DNA of 64,000 bases from Methylobacterium sp. W2 (GCF_020662345.1 NZ_VMOA01000020.1:25703-89702); one strand, 5' to 3'. Numbered from the stretch's first letter, positions 43,539 to 52,670 are shown. Translations and numbers: made by a program. The notes: a model not told the origin generated them from the sequence alone.

Positions 43539-44861
43539 ATGCCCAGCGCCGCTCCCTTCGGGTCACTATCGAACGTCGTTGCCGCGCCCCTCGCCCGTCG
43601 CAACGTCCATTACGGCTGGGTCGTTGCCGGCGTCACCTTCCTCACCATGCTGGTGACGGCCGGCGCCGTGGGCGCGCCGGGCGTGCTGATCCTGCCCTTG
43701 CAGAAGGAATTCGGCTGGGACACGGCGACGATCTCCTCGGCATTGGCCGTGCGCTTCGTCCTGTTCGGATTGATGGGGCCTTTCGCGGCCCAGCTGATGA
43801 ACCGCTACGGCCCACGCCGCATCGTGCTCCTGGCGCTTCTCCTCATCGTCGGGGGGCTCCTCACCTCCCTGTTCATGAGCGAGGTCTGGCAACTGGTCGT
43901 GCTTTGGGGCGTCGTCGTCGGCATCGGCACGGGACTCACCGCCCTGGTGCTCGGCGCCACCATCGCGACCCGCTGGTTCTCACGCTCGCGCGGCCTCGTG
44001 GTCGGTCTCCTCACCGCGAGTTCGGCCACCGGCCAGCTCATCGTGCTGCCGCTTCTCGCCGCTCTCACCGAGCATCTCGGCTGGCGTGCCGCGCTCCTCG
44101 TGATCTGCGGCCTCCTGCTCACGGCGGGGCTCGCCGTCACGGCGCTGATGCGAGACCGGCCGGAGGACATGGATCTGGCCCCCTACGGCGAGACCGCCGT
44201 CACCGGCACCGTTCCGCCGCCAAGCGTGAGTGGCTCCGCCCTCGGGGCCTTGGCGGAGGCGTCGCGTACGAGCGTCTTCTGGGTGCTCTTCGCCACGTTC
44301 TTCATCTGCGGGGCCAGCACCAACGGGCTGATCCAGACCCATTTCATCCCCCTCTGCGCCGATTACGGCATCGGCCCGGTGCAGGGGGCGAGCGTGCTCG
44401 CGGCGATGGGCGTGTTCGACTTCATCGGCACGGTGGCGTCGGGCTGGCTCTCCGACCGCTACGACAACCGCTGGCTCCTGTTCTGGTATTACGGCCTGCG
44501 CGGCCTCTCGCTGATGTTCCTGCCCTTCTCGGACTTCTCCTTCGTCGGCCTGTCGGTCTTCGCCGCCTTCTACGGCCTCGACTGGATCGCCACGGTGCCG
44601 CCCACCGTGCGGCTCACCGCCGCCCGGTTCGGGCGCGAGAAAGCGAACCTCGTCTTCGGCTGGGTGTTCGCGGGCCACCAGCTCGGGGCCGCCGCCATCG
44701 CCTACGGCGCCGGCCTCTCGCGCACCGCTTTGTCGAGCTACCTGCCGGCCTTCTTCGCCGCTGGCGCCCTGTGCATCCTCGCCGCCGTCCTGGTCATGAC
44801 CCTGTCGCGGCCCGGCGACCGGCGGGACGCATCATCCGCTGCTCTGCCGGCGCGGGGGTAG
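43539..44861 (+). CDS. MFS transporter
   Basis: A 440-residue 12-helix major-facilitator protein: HYGWVVAGVTFLTMLVTAGAVGAPGVLILPLQKEFGWDTATIS at the start and motif A-like GPFAAQLMNRYGPRRIV after helix 2. In the second half GWLSDRYDNRWLL is the motif A repeat. It is similar in layout to oxalate/formate antiporter-like or OFA-type families. ATG 43539 was chosen; the longer frame from 43368 lies over the divergent promoter. Substrate unknown; MarR control suggests export of an aromatic or toxic acid (inference). Confidence 0.88.
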   Translation: MPSAAPFGSLSNVVAAPLARRNVHYGWVVAGVTFLTMLVTAGAVGAPGVLILPLQKEFGWDTATISSALAVRFVLFGLMGPFAAQLMNRYGPRRIVLLALLLIVGGLLTSLFMSEVWQLVVLWGVVVGIGTGLTALVLGATIATRWFSRSRGLVVGLLTASSATGQLIVLPLLAALTEHLGWRAALLVICGLLLTAGLAVTALMRDRPEDMDLAPYGETAVTGTVPPPSVSGSALGALAEASRTSVFWVLFATFFICGASTNGLIQTHFIPLCADYGIGPVQGASVLAAMGVFDFIGTVASGWLSDRYDNRWLLFWYYGLRGLSLMFLPFSDFSFVGLSVFAAFYGLDWIATVPPTVRLTAARFGREKANLVFGWVFAGHQLGAAAIAYGAGLSRTALSSYLPAFFAAGALCILAAVLVMTLSRPGDRRDASSAALPARG

Positions 44862-44890
44862 CCTGGGCGGAAGGGTCGCGGATGCGGGCG

Positions 44891-45427
44891 TCAGAGAATC
44901 TGCAGATGCGTGCGCGGCCCGAGGCGCCGCAGCAACCGGACGAGATCGGTTCGCTTCACCGCGACGCAGCCCTCCGTCGGCAGGTATCCGGCCCGCGCCA
45001 CATGCAGGAAGATCGCCGAGCCGCGCCCCGGCCGGATCGGCTGACGGTTGTAGTCGAGATCGACGACGAGGTCGTAGAGACCGTCCTCCCGCCACATCCG
45101 CTCCGCGCTCACGCCGGGGGCGGGCAGGGCGATCGGGCGGTTGTAGCGCCGGTCGCGCGGGTCGTCGCACCAGCCGTCGTTCTGTCGCGTCCGGCGCAGA
45201 GCCAGCGCGGTGCGGGGGCGCGCCCCGAAATGGTCCGGGCGATAGGCCCCGGCCCGCAGGCGGAAGACACCCCGCGGGGACAGGCCGTCCCCTTCGCGCT
45301 TGACCTGACCGATGCCGGAGCGGCCGAGCGCGCAGGGAATGACCGCATTCGCGGCGAGAATCTGCCCGCGGGTGGGGTCGCTCACCAGCCGTCGGACGCG
45401 GATGCGGGAGAGAGTCAGGCGGATCAT
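44891..45427 (-). CDS. L,D-transpeptidase (YkuD) family protein
   Basis: A protein of about 178 residues with the YkuD catalytic region: LVVDLDYNRQPIRPGRGSAIFLHVARAGYLPTEGCVAV, where the His and the Cys in EGCV form the active site. Upstream are RGQILAANAVIPCALGRSGIG and KREGDGLSPRGVFRL, also typical. Such enzymes form 3-3 cross-links or attach proteins to peptidoglycan. No signal peptide is seen from ATG 45427. Longer in-frame starts up to 45595 exist but add no recognisable domain. Confidence 0.82.
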   Translation of the reverse strand: MIRLTLSRIRVRRLVSDPTRGQILAANAVIPCALGRSGIGQVKREGDGLSPRGVFRLRAGAYRPDHFGARPRTALALRRTRQNDGWCDDPRDRRYNRPIALPAPGVSAERMWREDGLYDLVVDLDYNRQPIRPGRGSAIFLHVARAGYLPTEGCVAVKRTDLVRLLRRLGPRTHLQIL

Positions 45428-45697
45428 GTCCGCCTTATCGTCCGGACGGACCGGTTCGAGCCAGCCCATTCCCCGGCGAGAATGCACGACGACCGCGCCG
45501 ATGCGAAACTTTTTCGGACGTAGAACCGTCACGGACGTGCAAAGTCGGCCCTCGGCGTGACGGCGTTCAAGTTTCTGACACAAACCCGCCATCACTCTGC
45601 TGTGTAGGCTCGCGGCCGACGACGTGGCCGTCTCTCAAGTTTTCGGGATCGGCCCGTCCGGGCGCCTCCCAGTTGCGTGTGAAAGTATCCCCGGCCG

Positions 45698-46384
45698 ATG
45701 TCGACCACCCATCGCCTGCTCATCTGCGACGACGACGAGTCCCTGCGCGAAACCTTGATCGAACAGCTCGATCTGTACGAGGAGTTCGTCACCGTCAGCG
45801 CGGAGGACGCGACATCCGCCCTCGCCCGCGTGGCCGAGGACCGGATCGATCTCGCGATCATGGATGTCGGCCTGCCGGACATGGACGGGCGCGAGGCGGT
45901 GCGGACCATGCGCCGTAACGGCTATCGCGGCCCGGTCATCATGCTGAGCGCACAGGATTCGGAAGAAGACACGGTGGAGGGCCTGGAAGCGGGCGCCAAC
46001 GATTATGTCTCGAAGCCGTTCAAGTTCGCCGTGCTCCTCGCGCGCATCCGCGCGCATCTGCGCAGCCACGAAGCCAGCGAGGACGCCGTCTTCCAGATCG
46101 GCCCCTACACGTTCCGCCCCGGCGCCAAGCTCCTCGTCTGCGAGCGCGGCTCGAAGCTCAAGCTCACCGAGAAGGAGACCGCGATCCTGCGTTTCCTCTA
46201 CCGCGCCGGCCGCGAGGTGGTGGGCCGCGACACGCTGCTCGCCGAGGTCTGGGGCTACAACGCCCAGGTCACCACGCATACGCTGGAGACCCACATCTAC
46301 CGCCTGCGCCAGAAGATCGAGCCGAACCCGGCCGTCACCGCCATCCTCGTGACGGAAGGCGGCGGCTACAAGCTGCTGCCGTGA
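45698..46384 (+). CDS. OmpR/PhoB-type response regulator
   Basis: A 228-residue two-component regulator: receiver (HRLLICDDDESLRETLIEQL, phosphorylation Asp56 in AIMDVGLPDMDG, Lys in YVSKPF) and a winged-helix output (LKLTEKETAILRFLYRAGREVVGRDTLLAEVWGYNAQVTTHTLETHIYRLRQKI, EGGGYKLLP). No histidine kinase is adjacent, so it is an orphan. ATG 45698; the upstream gap of about 100 bases contains a possible promoter. Confidence 0.92.
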   Translation: MSTTHRLLICDDDESLRETLIEQLDLYEEFVTVSAEDATSALARVAEDRIDLAIMDVGLPDMDGREAVRTMRRNGYRGPVIMLSAQDSEEDTVEGLEAGANDYVSKPFKFAVLLARIRAHLRSHEASEDAVFQIGPYTFRPGAKLLVCERGSKLKLTEKETAILRFLYRAGREVVGRDTLLAEVWGYNAQVTTHTLETHIYRLRQKIEPNPAVTAILVTEGGGYKLLP

Positions 46385-46387
46385 CGG

Positions 46388-46609
46388 TCAGGCGGCCACG
46401 TTCGGCGTATCACCGCCGGACGTGTAGAACGCGGCGATCTCCCGGATGAGGTCGCGCTGCTGCTCGTGGACGAGATCGGACAGGATCTCATCGTCGTTGC
46501 CGTCGATGACCGACAGCAGGCGGATGTCCGGATACCTGCCTTCGAAAAAGACCAGGACTTCGGATTGCGCATAGGGATCGTTCGGATCCAGGCAGAAGTG
46601 ATTGGACAC
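46388..46609 (-). CDS. Small hypothetical protein
   Basis: A 73-residue acidic protein (MSNHFCLDPNDPYAQSEVLV at the start), GTG start at 46609. Convergent with the OmpR-type regulator, with only 3 bases between the stops. Composition and regular codon use suggest it is real. No family recognised. Confidence 0.5.
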   Translation of the reverse strand: MSNHFCLDPNDPYAQSEVLVFFEGRYPDIRLLSVIDGNDDEILSDLVHEQQRDLIREIAAFYTSGGDTPNVAA

Positions 46610-46767
46610 CGGAATTTCCGTCTTCGTCTGGCTCGGGAGACGCGTCTATCCACCGGTTTCATGACATCCGTTTGATCGGCGCTCCTTTCACGCGCAGGTG
46701 CCGCGCCGGATTTCCCCCTCCGCCCGCCTTCGGCTAAGGCTAGCTCCGCCGGAGGGACGCCTCCGTC

Positions 46768-47238
46768 TTGGGGGAGCGCACGGCTTTGGGGCTCGACGAC
46801 GACATCGCGATCCTGGCGGCCGCGCCCCTGTTCAGCTTCATGGCGCGCGATGCCTTGAGGCTGCTCTCCTTCGCCGCGGAGCGTCGCAGCCTGACGCCGG
46901 GAGATGTGCTGTTCGCCCGCAACGAGCGCAGCGATGGCGGTTTCGTGGTCATGTCCGGAACGGTCGAACTGGCGCCGCGTGGCGCCGGTGGCGAGCCCGT
47001 CAGGGTCGGTCGTTCCGCCCTGATCGGGCAGATGGCGCTGTTCCTGCGCGGCGAGCGCCCCACCGACGCCCATGCCGTCACGGCGGCGGAGGTCGTGCGC
47101 ATCACGCCCACGCTGATGCGCCGGGTGCTCGAGGAATTTCCCGACGCGGCCGAGGCGATCCACGCCGCCCTTCACGACGACCTCGGCACGTTGATCGGGG
47201 ATCTCGACGGCGTGCGCGCAAGGATCGACGCCATCTGA
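46768..47238 (+). CDS. Cyclic-nucleotide-binding domain protein
   Basis: A 156-residue single CNMP domain: APLFSFMARDALRLLSFAAERRSLTPGDVLFARNERSDGGFVVMSGTVEL and ALIGQMALFLRGERPTDAHAVTAAEVVRITPTLMRRVL. The phosphate-binding cassette (RxA type) is not clearly conserved, so ligand binding is uncertain. Start TTG 46768 or TTG 46786, the latter preceded by GGGGGAG. No output domain. Confidence 0.8.
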   Translation: MGERTALGLDDDIAILAAAPLFSFMARDALRLLSFAAERRSLTPGDVLFARNERSDGGFVVMSGTVELAPRGAGGEPVRVGRSALIGQMALFLRGERPTDAHAVTAAEVVRITPTLMRRVLEEFPDAAEAIHAALHDDLGTLIGDLDGVRARIDAI

Positions 47239-47333
47239 CACCGTATCGCCTCTCGCCGGACGCACGATCTGGCGAAAGCTGCGAAGACGGGCCAAAAGTC
47301 CTCCGTCCCTCAATGCTCTCCCGGGAAGTGCTC

Positions 47334-47597
47334 ATGCGCGCCGTCGTGATTCTGTGCCTCGCCCTCCTACCCGCCACCCCGGCGCTGGCGGCATTTCCGT
47401 GCGATGAACTCTGGGGCGAGCGCAACGCGGTCTATGCGGAGGCCGGCTACTGCTTCAAGACGCAGCGCGCGATCGCGGCCTTCGGCAACGTCAATTGCCG
47501 CTTTTCGGACATCCGCGACGTCCCGCTCTCCGCTCGCGACCGGGCGAAGGTCGGCGAGATCGTGCGGGAGGAAACCCGCAACGGCTGCCGGGAGTGA
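47334..47597 (+). CDS. Secreted YARHG-domain protein
   Basis: An 87-residue exported protein: signal peptide MRAVVILCLALLPATPALAA, then PCDELWGERNAVYAEAGYCFKTQRAIAAFGNVNC, the YARHG-like domain with paired Cys that likely form disulfides in the periplasm. ATG 47334 (GGAAG 7 bases upstream) was chosen over ATG 47313. Function unknown. Confidence 0.8.
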   Translation: MRAVVILCLALLPATPALAAFPCDELWGERNAVYAEAGYCFKTQRAIAAFGNVNCRFSDIRDVPLSARDRAKVGEIVREETRNGCRE

Positions 47598-47665
47598 GCC
47601 CGCGCCGCGCCTGATGCCCTGAGATGACGGGCAAGGGTGATCGCTCGAGGCTGCGTAAGCGGCTT

Positions 47666-47686
47666 CGCGGCGCGAAGAGCGCCGCG
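47666..47686. repeat. Hairpin 1 in the gap upstream of dapD
   Basis: CGCGGCGC (47666-47673) and GCGCCGCG (47679-47686) are perfect complements around a GAAGA loop. Confidence 0.55.
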
Positions 47687-47698
47687 CGGAGCGGACTT

Positions 47699-47718
47699 GT
47701 CAGGACGGGGGTCCTGAC
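47699..47718. repeat. Hairpin 2 in the gap upstream of dapD
   Basis: GTCAGGAC (47699-47706) and GTCCTGAC (47711-47718) form a perfect 8-bp stem with loop GGGG. Confidence 0.55.
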
Positions 47719-47789
47719 GAGCATCGAGCGGAGCGAAAGCCTGAGCCCGCGGAGGTGGGCGCCGGCGACTGAGGCCAGCAAGAAAGACA

Positions 47790-47814
47790 GGGCCATCGCT
47801 TGAAGCGATGGCCC
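47790..47814. repeat. Hairpin 3 in the gap upstream of dapD
   Basis: GGGCCATCGC (47790-47799) and GCGATGGCCC (47805-47814) form a perfect 10-bp stem with loop TTGAA, about 65 bases before the dapD start. May be a terminator for upstream transcription or part of a leader structure. Confidence 0.6.
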
Positions 47815-47879
47815 GAGGTGACAGGCGCGGTCGCCTTTTGTAAGCACGGCCCTCCCCCCTCACCGACCGGAACGCCGCC

Positions 47880-48722
47880 ATGTCCCACGCCGATCTCTCC
47901 GCCACCATCGAGACCGCCTGGGAGGAGCGCGCCGGGATCGACATCTCGACCAAGGGCGCCGTGCGCGAGGCCGTGGACGAGGCCCTCGATCTGCTGGATT
48001 CCGGCAAGGCCCGCGTGGCCGAGAAGGTGGGCGACGAGTGGCAGGTCAACCAGTGGCTCAAGAAGGCGGTGCTGCTGTCCTTCCGCCTCAACGACATGGA
48101 GATCATCCATGGCGGTCCCGATGGCGCCAATTGGTGGGACAAGGTGCCCTCGAAGTTCGAAGGCTGGAAGAAGAAGCACTTTCGTGAGGCCGGCTTCCGG
48201 GCCGTGCCCGGCTGCTTCGTGCGCCGCGGCTCCTACATCGCGCCGGGCGCGGTGCTGATGCCCTCCTTCATCAATCTCGGCGCCCATGTGGGCGAGGGAA
48301 CGATGGTGGATACCTGGGTGACGATCGGCTCCTGCGCGCAGGTGGGGAAGAACTGCCACATTTCCGGCGGCGCCGGCATCGCGGGCGTGCTCGAGCCGCT
48401 CCAGGCCAATCCGGTCATCATCGAGGACAATTGCTTCATCGGCGCCCGCGCCGAGGTGGCCGAGGGCGTGATCATCGGTGAGGGCAGCGTGCTCTCCATG
48501 GGCGTCTATATCGGCGCCTCCACCAAGATCATCGACCGGTCCACGGGCGAGGTCATGTACGGCCGCGTGCCGCCCTATTCGGTGGTGGTCTCGGGCACGA
48601 CGCCCGGCAAGGACCTGCCCGACGGCACGCCCGGCCCCGGCCTCTACTGTGCCGTCATCGTCAAGCGCGTGGATGCGGGCACCCGCTCCAAGACCGCCAT
48701 CAACGAGTTGCTTCGGACCTGA
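47880..48722 (+). CDS. dapD: 2,3,4,5-tetrahydropyridine-2,6-dicarboxylate N-succinyltransferase
   Basis: Succinylates tetrahydrodipicolinate on the way to lysine and meso-diaminopimelate. The 280-residue protein has the N-terminal helical domain ([25 protein letters not shown]) and the left-handed beta-helix with [75 protein letters not shown]. DapE or dapB are not adjacent. Starts at ATG 47880 after a 282-base gap carrying three perfect hairpins. Confidence 0.97.
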   Translation: MSHADLSATIETAWEERAGIDISTKGAVREAVDEALDLLDSGKARVAEKVGDEWQVNQWLKKAVLLSFRLNDMEIIHGGPDGANWWDKVPSKFEGWKKKHFREAGFRAVPGCFVRRGSYIAPGAVLMPSFINLGAHVGEGTMVDTWVTIGSCAQVGKNCHISGGAGIAGVLEPLQANPVIIEDNCFIGARAEVAEGVIIGEGSVLSMGVYIGASTKIIDRSTGEVMYGRVPPYSVVVSGTTPGKDLPDGTPGPGLYCAVIVKRVDAGTRSKTAINELLRT

Positions 48723-48724
48723 GG

Positions 48725-48779
48725 CGAACCCGGGTTCGCTGGCGATCGGCATTCCCTCTTCCCGCCTGCGGGAAGAGGG
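48725..48779 (+). terminator. Hairpins downstream of dapD
   Basis: A 14-bp palindrome CGAACCCGGGTTCG (48725-48738), three bases after the stop, is followed by CCCTCTTCCCGC (48754-48765) perfectly paired with GCGGGAAGAGGG (48768-48779). The second stem with its 2-base loop resembles the other CCTCTTCCCGC-type intergenic repeats. Likely transcription end; no clear T-run. Confidence 0.6.
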
Positions 48780-48892
48780 GTCCGGCACCTGTCGTCGACC
48801 GTGGCGCGACACCGGGCCGGCCTGTGCGGCAGCGACCGGCGCGTTAGATCTCCGATCCGATACGGACCGTCCCGGATGAGGCGTTGCGAGCG

Positions 48893-49774
48893 ATGATCGA
48901 GCCTGCCCACTCCACCCGTGGCTTTCAACTCGACGTGCTGGAACGCAAGGTCCCGACGCCCTGCGATATCGTCGGGAGCGGCCCGGCGGCCCTGCTGCTG
49001 CCGGCCCTGTCGTCGATCTCGGCACGCGCGGAGATGCGGCCCCTCGCCAAGATTCTCGGCCACGACTATCGCTGCCTCATCCCCGACTGGCCCGGCTTCG
49101 GCAATCATCCGCGTTCCCGCATCGCCATGGAGCCGGAGACGTTCCACGCCTTCATGGATTCCCTGCTCGCGGCATTGCCCGGCCCCTACGCCATCGGCAT
49201 CGCGGCGGGTCATGCGGGGCCCTATCTCGTGGCGGCCGCCCAGCGGCATCCGGGCTTGTTCGACCAGATCGTCCTCATCGCCCCCACCTGGCGTGGGCCG
49301 CTGCCCACCGCTCTCGGCGACTCGCGCCGCGGCTGGCTCTCGGGCATCCGCAAGGCCATCGAGCTTCCGCTGCTGGGCGAGGCGCTCTACCGCATCAACA
49401 TCAGTCCTCCGATCATCGGCCGGATGATGCGCGCGCATGTCTATGCCGATCCGGACCATGTCACGCCCGGCATCATCGCCGACAAACACGCCGTCACGCT
49501 CCAGCCGGGGGGTCGTTTCGGCACGGCGGCCTTCGTCACCGGAGGTCTCGACCCGTTCAAGGCCCGCCAGGACTTTGTCGCCCTGATCGAGGCGGACGGA
49601 CTTCCACCGCTCCTGGTCCTGCGTCCGGAGCGTGCACCACGCCGATCCGGCGCCGAGATGGACGCCGTCATCGCCACAGGCCATGTATCCAAGGCTTCGG
49701 TTCCGGGGGCCTTGAGTCCGCACGAAGAATATCCGGGGGAGGTCGCCGCCGCGATCCGCGCCGGCATCCAGTAG
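48893..49774 (+). CDS. Alpha/beta-hydrolase-fold protein lacking the nucleophile
   Basis: A 293-residue protein with the alpha/beta hydrolase layout: LPALSSISARAEMRPLAKILGHDYRCLIPDWPGFGNHPR and, at the nucleophile elbow, AIGIAAGHAGPYLVAAAQRHPGLFDQIVLIAPTW. The usual GxSxG reads G106-H-A108-G-P110, so Ser is Ala. A candidate His near the C terminus (SPHEEYPGE) is present. It is therefore either inactive or non-hydrolytic, for example a binding protein. ATG 48893 was chosen over TTG 48884. Confidence 0.72.
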   Translation: MIEPAHSTRGFQLDVLERKVPTPCDIVGSGPAALLLPALSSISARAEMRPLAKILGHDYRCLIPDWPGFGNHPRSRIAMEPETFHAFMDSLLAALPGPYAIGIAAGHAGPYLVAAAQRHPGLFDQIVLIAPTWRGPLPTALGDSRRGWLSGIRKAIELPLLGEALYRINISPPIIGRMMRAHVYADPDHVTPGIIADKHAVTLQPGGRFGTAAFVTGGLDPFKARQDFVALIEADGLPPLLVLRPERAPRRSGAEMDAVIATGHVSKASVPGALSPHEEYPGEVAAAIRAGIQ

Positions 49775-49918
49775 GGGCCCCGTGCGCCGACCGGCGGCAA
49801 ACCCGTTACGGATTGGCGAAATGTCATGCGGTCTGGGTGCCATACGAGTGTCGTTCAGGAACACTATGGCTCCCCTATCGCTTGCCAATCCCGACGCCAT
49901 TGATCCCGAGCCGCTGTC

Positions 49919-50812
49919 ATGTCCCCTCTGCTTCCCGCTCTCGCGTCGCTCGCCTTCACGTCCTGCGCCCTGATGATGGCAGCGCCCGTCCTGGCGCAGG
50001 CGCCCGGGCCGAATCCCGTCGACACCAAGACGACGGGGGGGAAGCCCCGCTCTGCACCTGCCGTCGCGACGACGCCGTTGACGCCGGGCATGCCGGCACG
50101 CGCGCCCTACCTGTCCGACGCCACCGCGCCCGATGCCGTCGCGATCCTGCCGCCGCCGCCGCGCGGGCAATCCGCGGCGGAGACGGCCGACAAGACCACC
50201 TTTGCAGCGACTCGCGCCCTCAAGGGTAGCGCACGCTGGGAACTCGCCACGGCGGATGTCGCCGATGGCCCCTCGGCCATCCTCGACGATTTCGCCTGCG
50301 TGCTCGGCCGCAAGATCGATCAGGCCCGCTCGCCCGCGCTGATGACGCTTCTCGAACGGACCCGTCTCGATATCAGCCGGGCCACCCGCTCGCTCAAGGA
50401 GCATTACCGCCGCCTGCGTCCCTTCGTCGGCAACGAGGCCGAAATCTGCGTGGCCCGCACCCGCGAACTCGGCGACGCCTTCAGTTTCCCCTCTAGCCAC
50501 GCGACTCAAGGGTGGGCCTACGCAGCCATCCTCGCCGCATTGGTGCCGGAGAAGGCGACGCAGTTCTTCGTCCGCGGCAAGGCTTACGGCGAGAACCGGA
50601 TCGTCTGCGGCGTGCATTGGGCCAGCGACGTGGAAGCGGGACGTACCACGGCCAGCGTCGTCGTCAGCTCGCTCCAGGGTGATTCCGGCTTCCGTACCGA
50701 TCTCGAGCGGGCGCGCGTGGAGATCGCCAAGAACCTCTCACAGGAAGGCTCGCCGCCGGACGCGGCGATCTGCGCCCGCGAGACCTCGGCCCTGCGCGAA
50801 CCCATCCTGTAG
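49919..50812 (+). CDS. Class A non-specific acid phosphatase (PAP2 superfamily), secreted
   Basis: A 297-residue periplasmic phosphatase: signal peptide to about APVLAQ, a Pro-rich linker (about 28-95), then the PAP2 motifs KEHYRRLRP (KX6RP), FPSSHATQGW (PSGH type) and ENRIVCGVHWASD (SRX5HX3D type, Ser replaced by Asn). The two catalytic His are conserved. The class hydrolyses phosphomonoesters broadly. Ends before a strong bidirectional terminator shared with terC. Confidence 0.85.
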   Translation: MSPLLPALASLAFTSCALMMAAPVLAQAPGPNPVDTKTTGGKPRSAPAVATTPLTPGMPARAPYLSDATAPDAVAILPPPPRGQSAAETADKTTFAATRALKGSARWELATADVADGPSAILDDFACVLGRKIDQARSPALMTLLERTRLDISRATRSLKEHYRRLRPFVGNEAEICVARTRELGDAFSFPSSHATQGWAYAAILAALVPEKATQFFVRGKAYGENRIVCGVHWASDVEAGRTTASVVVSSLQGDSGFRTDLERARVEIAKNLSQEGSPPDAAICARETSALREPIL

Positions 50813-50887
50813 GCGATCACGGGGGCTCGGCAGGAACCGACGCCTTCCTTTGACCACCGGCCGCGCTGGCCATGTCCATCGTGCAGG

Positions 50888-50933
50888 AACGAAGAAAGGC
50901 CCGACCGTTGTCCCGGTCGGGCCTTTCTTCGTT
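50888..50933. terminator. Strong bidirectional terminator, perfect 20-bp stem
   Basis: A 20-base arm at 50888-50907 is the exact reverse complement of 50914-50933 around the loop TTGTCC. A TTTCTTCGTT tract on the 3' side and its complement on the other make it usable from both directions, between the converging phosphatase and terC genes. Confidence 0.88.
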
Positions 50934-50966
50934 TGCCCGTGAAACGGAAGGGAAGGGGTTGCGCCC

Positions 50967-51710
50967 TTACCCCGCGGTCGTCTTGCTCCGTCTCCGACGT
51001 CGGGCGAGGAGATTGAGCGCCTCGACGCCGGCCGAGAACGCCATGGCGGTGTAGATGTAGCCCTTCGGCACGTGGGCGCCGAAACCTTCCGCGATCAGCG
51101 TCATACCGATCATGATGAGGAAGCCGAGCGCCAGCATCACCACGGTGGGGTTGGCATCGATGAAGCGCGCCAGCGGGTCGGCCGCCAGCAGCATGACGGT
51201 GACGGCGGTGATGACGGCGATCACCATGATCGGCACGTGATCGGTCATGCCCACCGCCGTGATGATGCTGTCGATGGAGAAGACGAGGTCGAGGACCAGG
51301 ATCTGCCCGACCGCAGCGGCGAAGCTCAGCGCCACCGGCGCGGCCGCATCCTCGTGGCCGTCATCGGGATCGACGGTCTCGTGGATCTCCTTCGTCGCCT
51401 TCCACAGCAGGAACAGGCCGCCGCCGATGAGGATCATGTCCCGCCAGGAGAAGGCCTTGCCGAAGATCTCGAAGACCGGCTGCGTCAGGTGGACGATGTA
51501 GGCGACGGTGCCGAGCAGGCCGAGGCGAAGGACCAGCGCGAGGCCGATGCCGATGCGGCGGGCCTTGGTCTGCTGATGGGCCGGCAGCTTGTTGGTGAGG
51601 ATCGAGATGAAGATCAGATTGTCGATGCCGAGCACCACCTCCATCACGATCAGGGTGGCGAGCGCCACCCATGCGGTGGGGTCTGCGGCGAGTTGAAGAA
51701 GGGAATCCAC
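50967..51710 (-). CDS. TerC family integral membrane protein
   Basis: A 247-residue protein with seven hydrophobic helices, typical of TerC/YkoY-type Mn2+ exporters: [24 protein letters not shown] and [16 protein letters not shown] carry the conserved acidic pairs thought to bind metal. GTG start at 51710. Only 45 bases separate it from the lipid kinase gene upstream, so they are probably one transcript. I looked for an Mn-sensing yybP-ykoY riboswitch and did not find room for one. Confidence 0.92.
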   Translation of the reverse strand: MDSLLQLAADPTAWVALATLIVMEVVLGIDNLIFISILTNKLPAHQQTKARRIGIGLALVLRLGLLGTVAYIVHLTQPVFEIFGKAFSWRDMILIGGGLFLLWKATKEIHETVDPDDGHEDAAAPVALSFAAAVGQILVLDLVFSIDSIITAVGMTDHVPIMVIAVITAVTVMLLAADPLARFIDANPTVVMLALGFLIMIGMTLIAEGFGAHVPKGYIYTAMAFSAGVEALNLLARRRRRSKTTAG

Positions 51711-51755
51711 GGGGAGAGAACCTCGAACGTCGTCAGGTCGGAAAGCGGCGGAAGA

Positions 51756-52670
51756 TCAGGACGCGGCGGGGATGATGCCGGGGCGCTCGGCAGGCTCCGG
51801 CGCATAGATCCGGATCGCCTTCGGCACGACCTTGAAATGGGCCGGCGTGTAGGTGGAGAGCTCCCCATCCGTGTTCACCGGCCGAGGCTTCTTCGTCTTC
51901 ACCACGATCTCGGTGGTGTTGAAGGCCCGCACGTCGGCGGCCTTGCCCTGGGTGCCCCGGCGAAGGGCGGGCAGCAGCGCGATGAGCCGCCACCAATGCG
52001 TGACTTCCAGGCTGTAGAAATCGAGCTTGCCGTCATCGACGGTGGCGGTCTCCTCCACGGTCATCCCGCCGCCATAGTGGCGACCGTTGCCCACCGAGAC
52101 CTGGATCGTGGTGATCGTTTCGGTCTGCCCGTCATGTTCGAGATAGACCGTGAACGGGCGCACCCGCCGCAGGACACGCATGGCGGCGATGGCATAGCCG
52201 AGCGTGCCCCATTTTTTCTTCGATTCGGCGGTGAGGTCGCCGGCGAGGTCGGCCGAAAAGCCGATGCTCGCCACGTTGAAGTAGTAGCGACCGTTGACCC
52301 AGCCGAGATCCACCGCCTGAGGCCGCGCCGTGCCGATGAGCTGCGCGGCCTCCACCGGGTCGGTGGGCAGGCCGAGAGAGCGGGCGAGATCGTTGGCCGT
52401 GCCCAGCGGCAGGATGCCCAGTGGCAGGCCGGTCTCGACCAGGGCCGGCGCGGCCGAGTTCATGGTGCCGTCGCCGCCGCCGAGGATGACGAGATCGCAG
52501 TCCTTTGCATGGCGCTTGATCACCGCTGTGCAATCGGGATCACCCGGCGGCTCGAACGGCTCGATACCGGCGGCACGTAAGGCATCGCGCACGGCGTCGA
52601 GGGAGAACGAACCGTTCCGTGCGTTCGGGTTGACGAGAAGGAGGGCCCGGCGGGTGGAGGCGGCGCTCAC
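51756..52670 (-). CDS. Diacylglycerol kinase-catalytic-domain lipid kinase
   Basis: A lipid/sphingosine-type kinase of 304 residues from GTG 52670. LLVNPNARNG and the nucleotide-binding LVILGGGDGTMNSAAPALVETGLPLGILPLGTANDLARSLG, with GGGDGT at about 64-69, are diagnostic. The C-terminal half has the beta-sandwich (VSVGNGRHYGGGM, TVDDGKLDFYSLE, VNTDGELST). In this family the typical substrate is diacylglycerol or a related membrane lipid. An earlier ATG at 52709 or 52694 is possible. Confidence 0.9.
   Translation of the reverse strand: MSAASTRRALLLVNPNARNGSFSLDAVRDALRAAGIEPFEPPGDPDCTAVIKRHAKDCDLVILGGGDGTMNSAAPALVETGLPLGILPLGTANDLARSLGLPTDPVEAAQLIGTARPQAVDLGWVNGRYYFNVASIGFSADLAGDLTAESKKKWGTLGYAIAAMRVLRRVRPFTVYLEHDGQTETITTIQVSVGNGRHYGGGMTVEETATVDDGKLDFYSLEVTHWWRLIALLPALRRGTQGKAADVRAFNTTEIVVKTKKPRPVNTDGELSTYTPAHFKVVPKAIRIYAPEPAERPGIIPAAS

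Noticed and set aside
51711..51755. Mn-sensing yybP-ykoY riboswitch before terC
   Set aside because: Only 45 bases separate terC from the upstream gene and the conserved riboswitch core is not visible.
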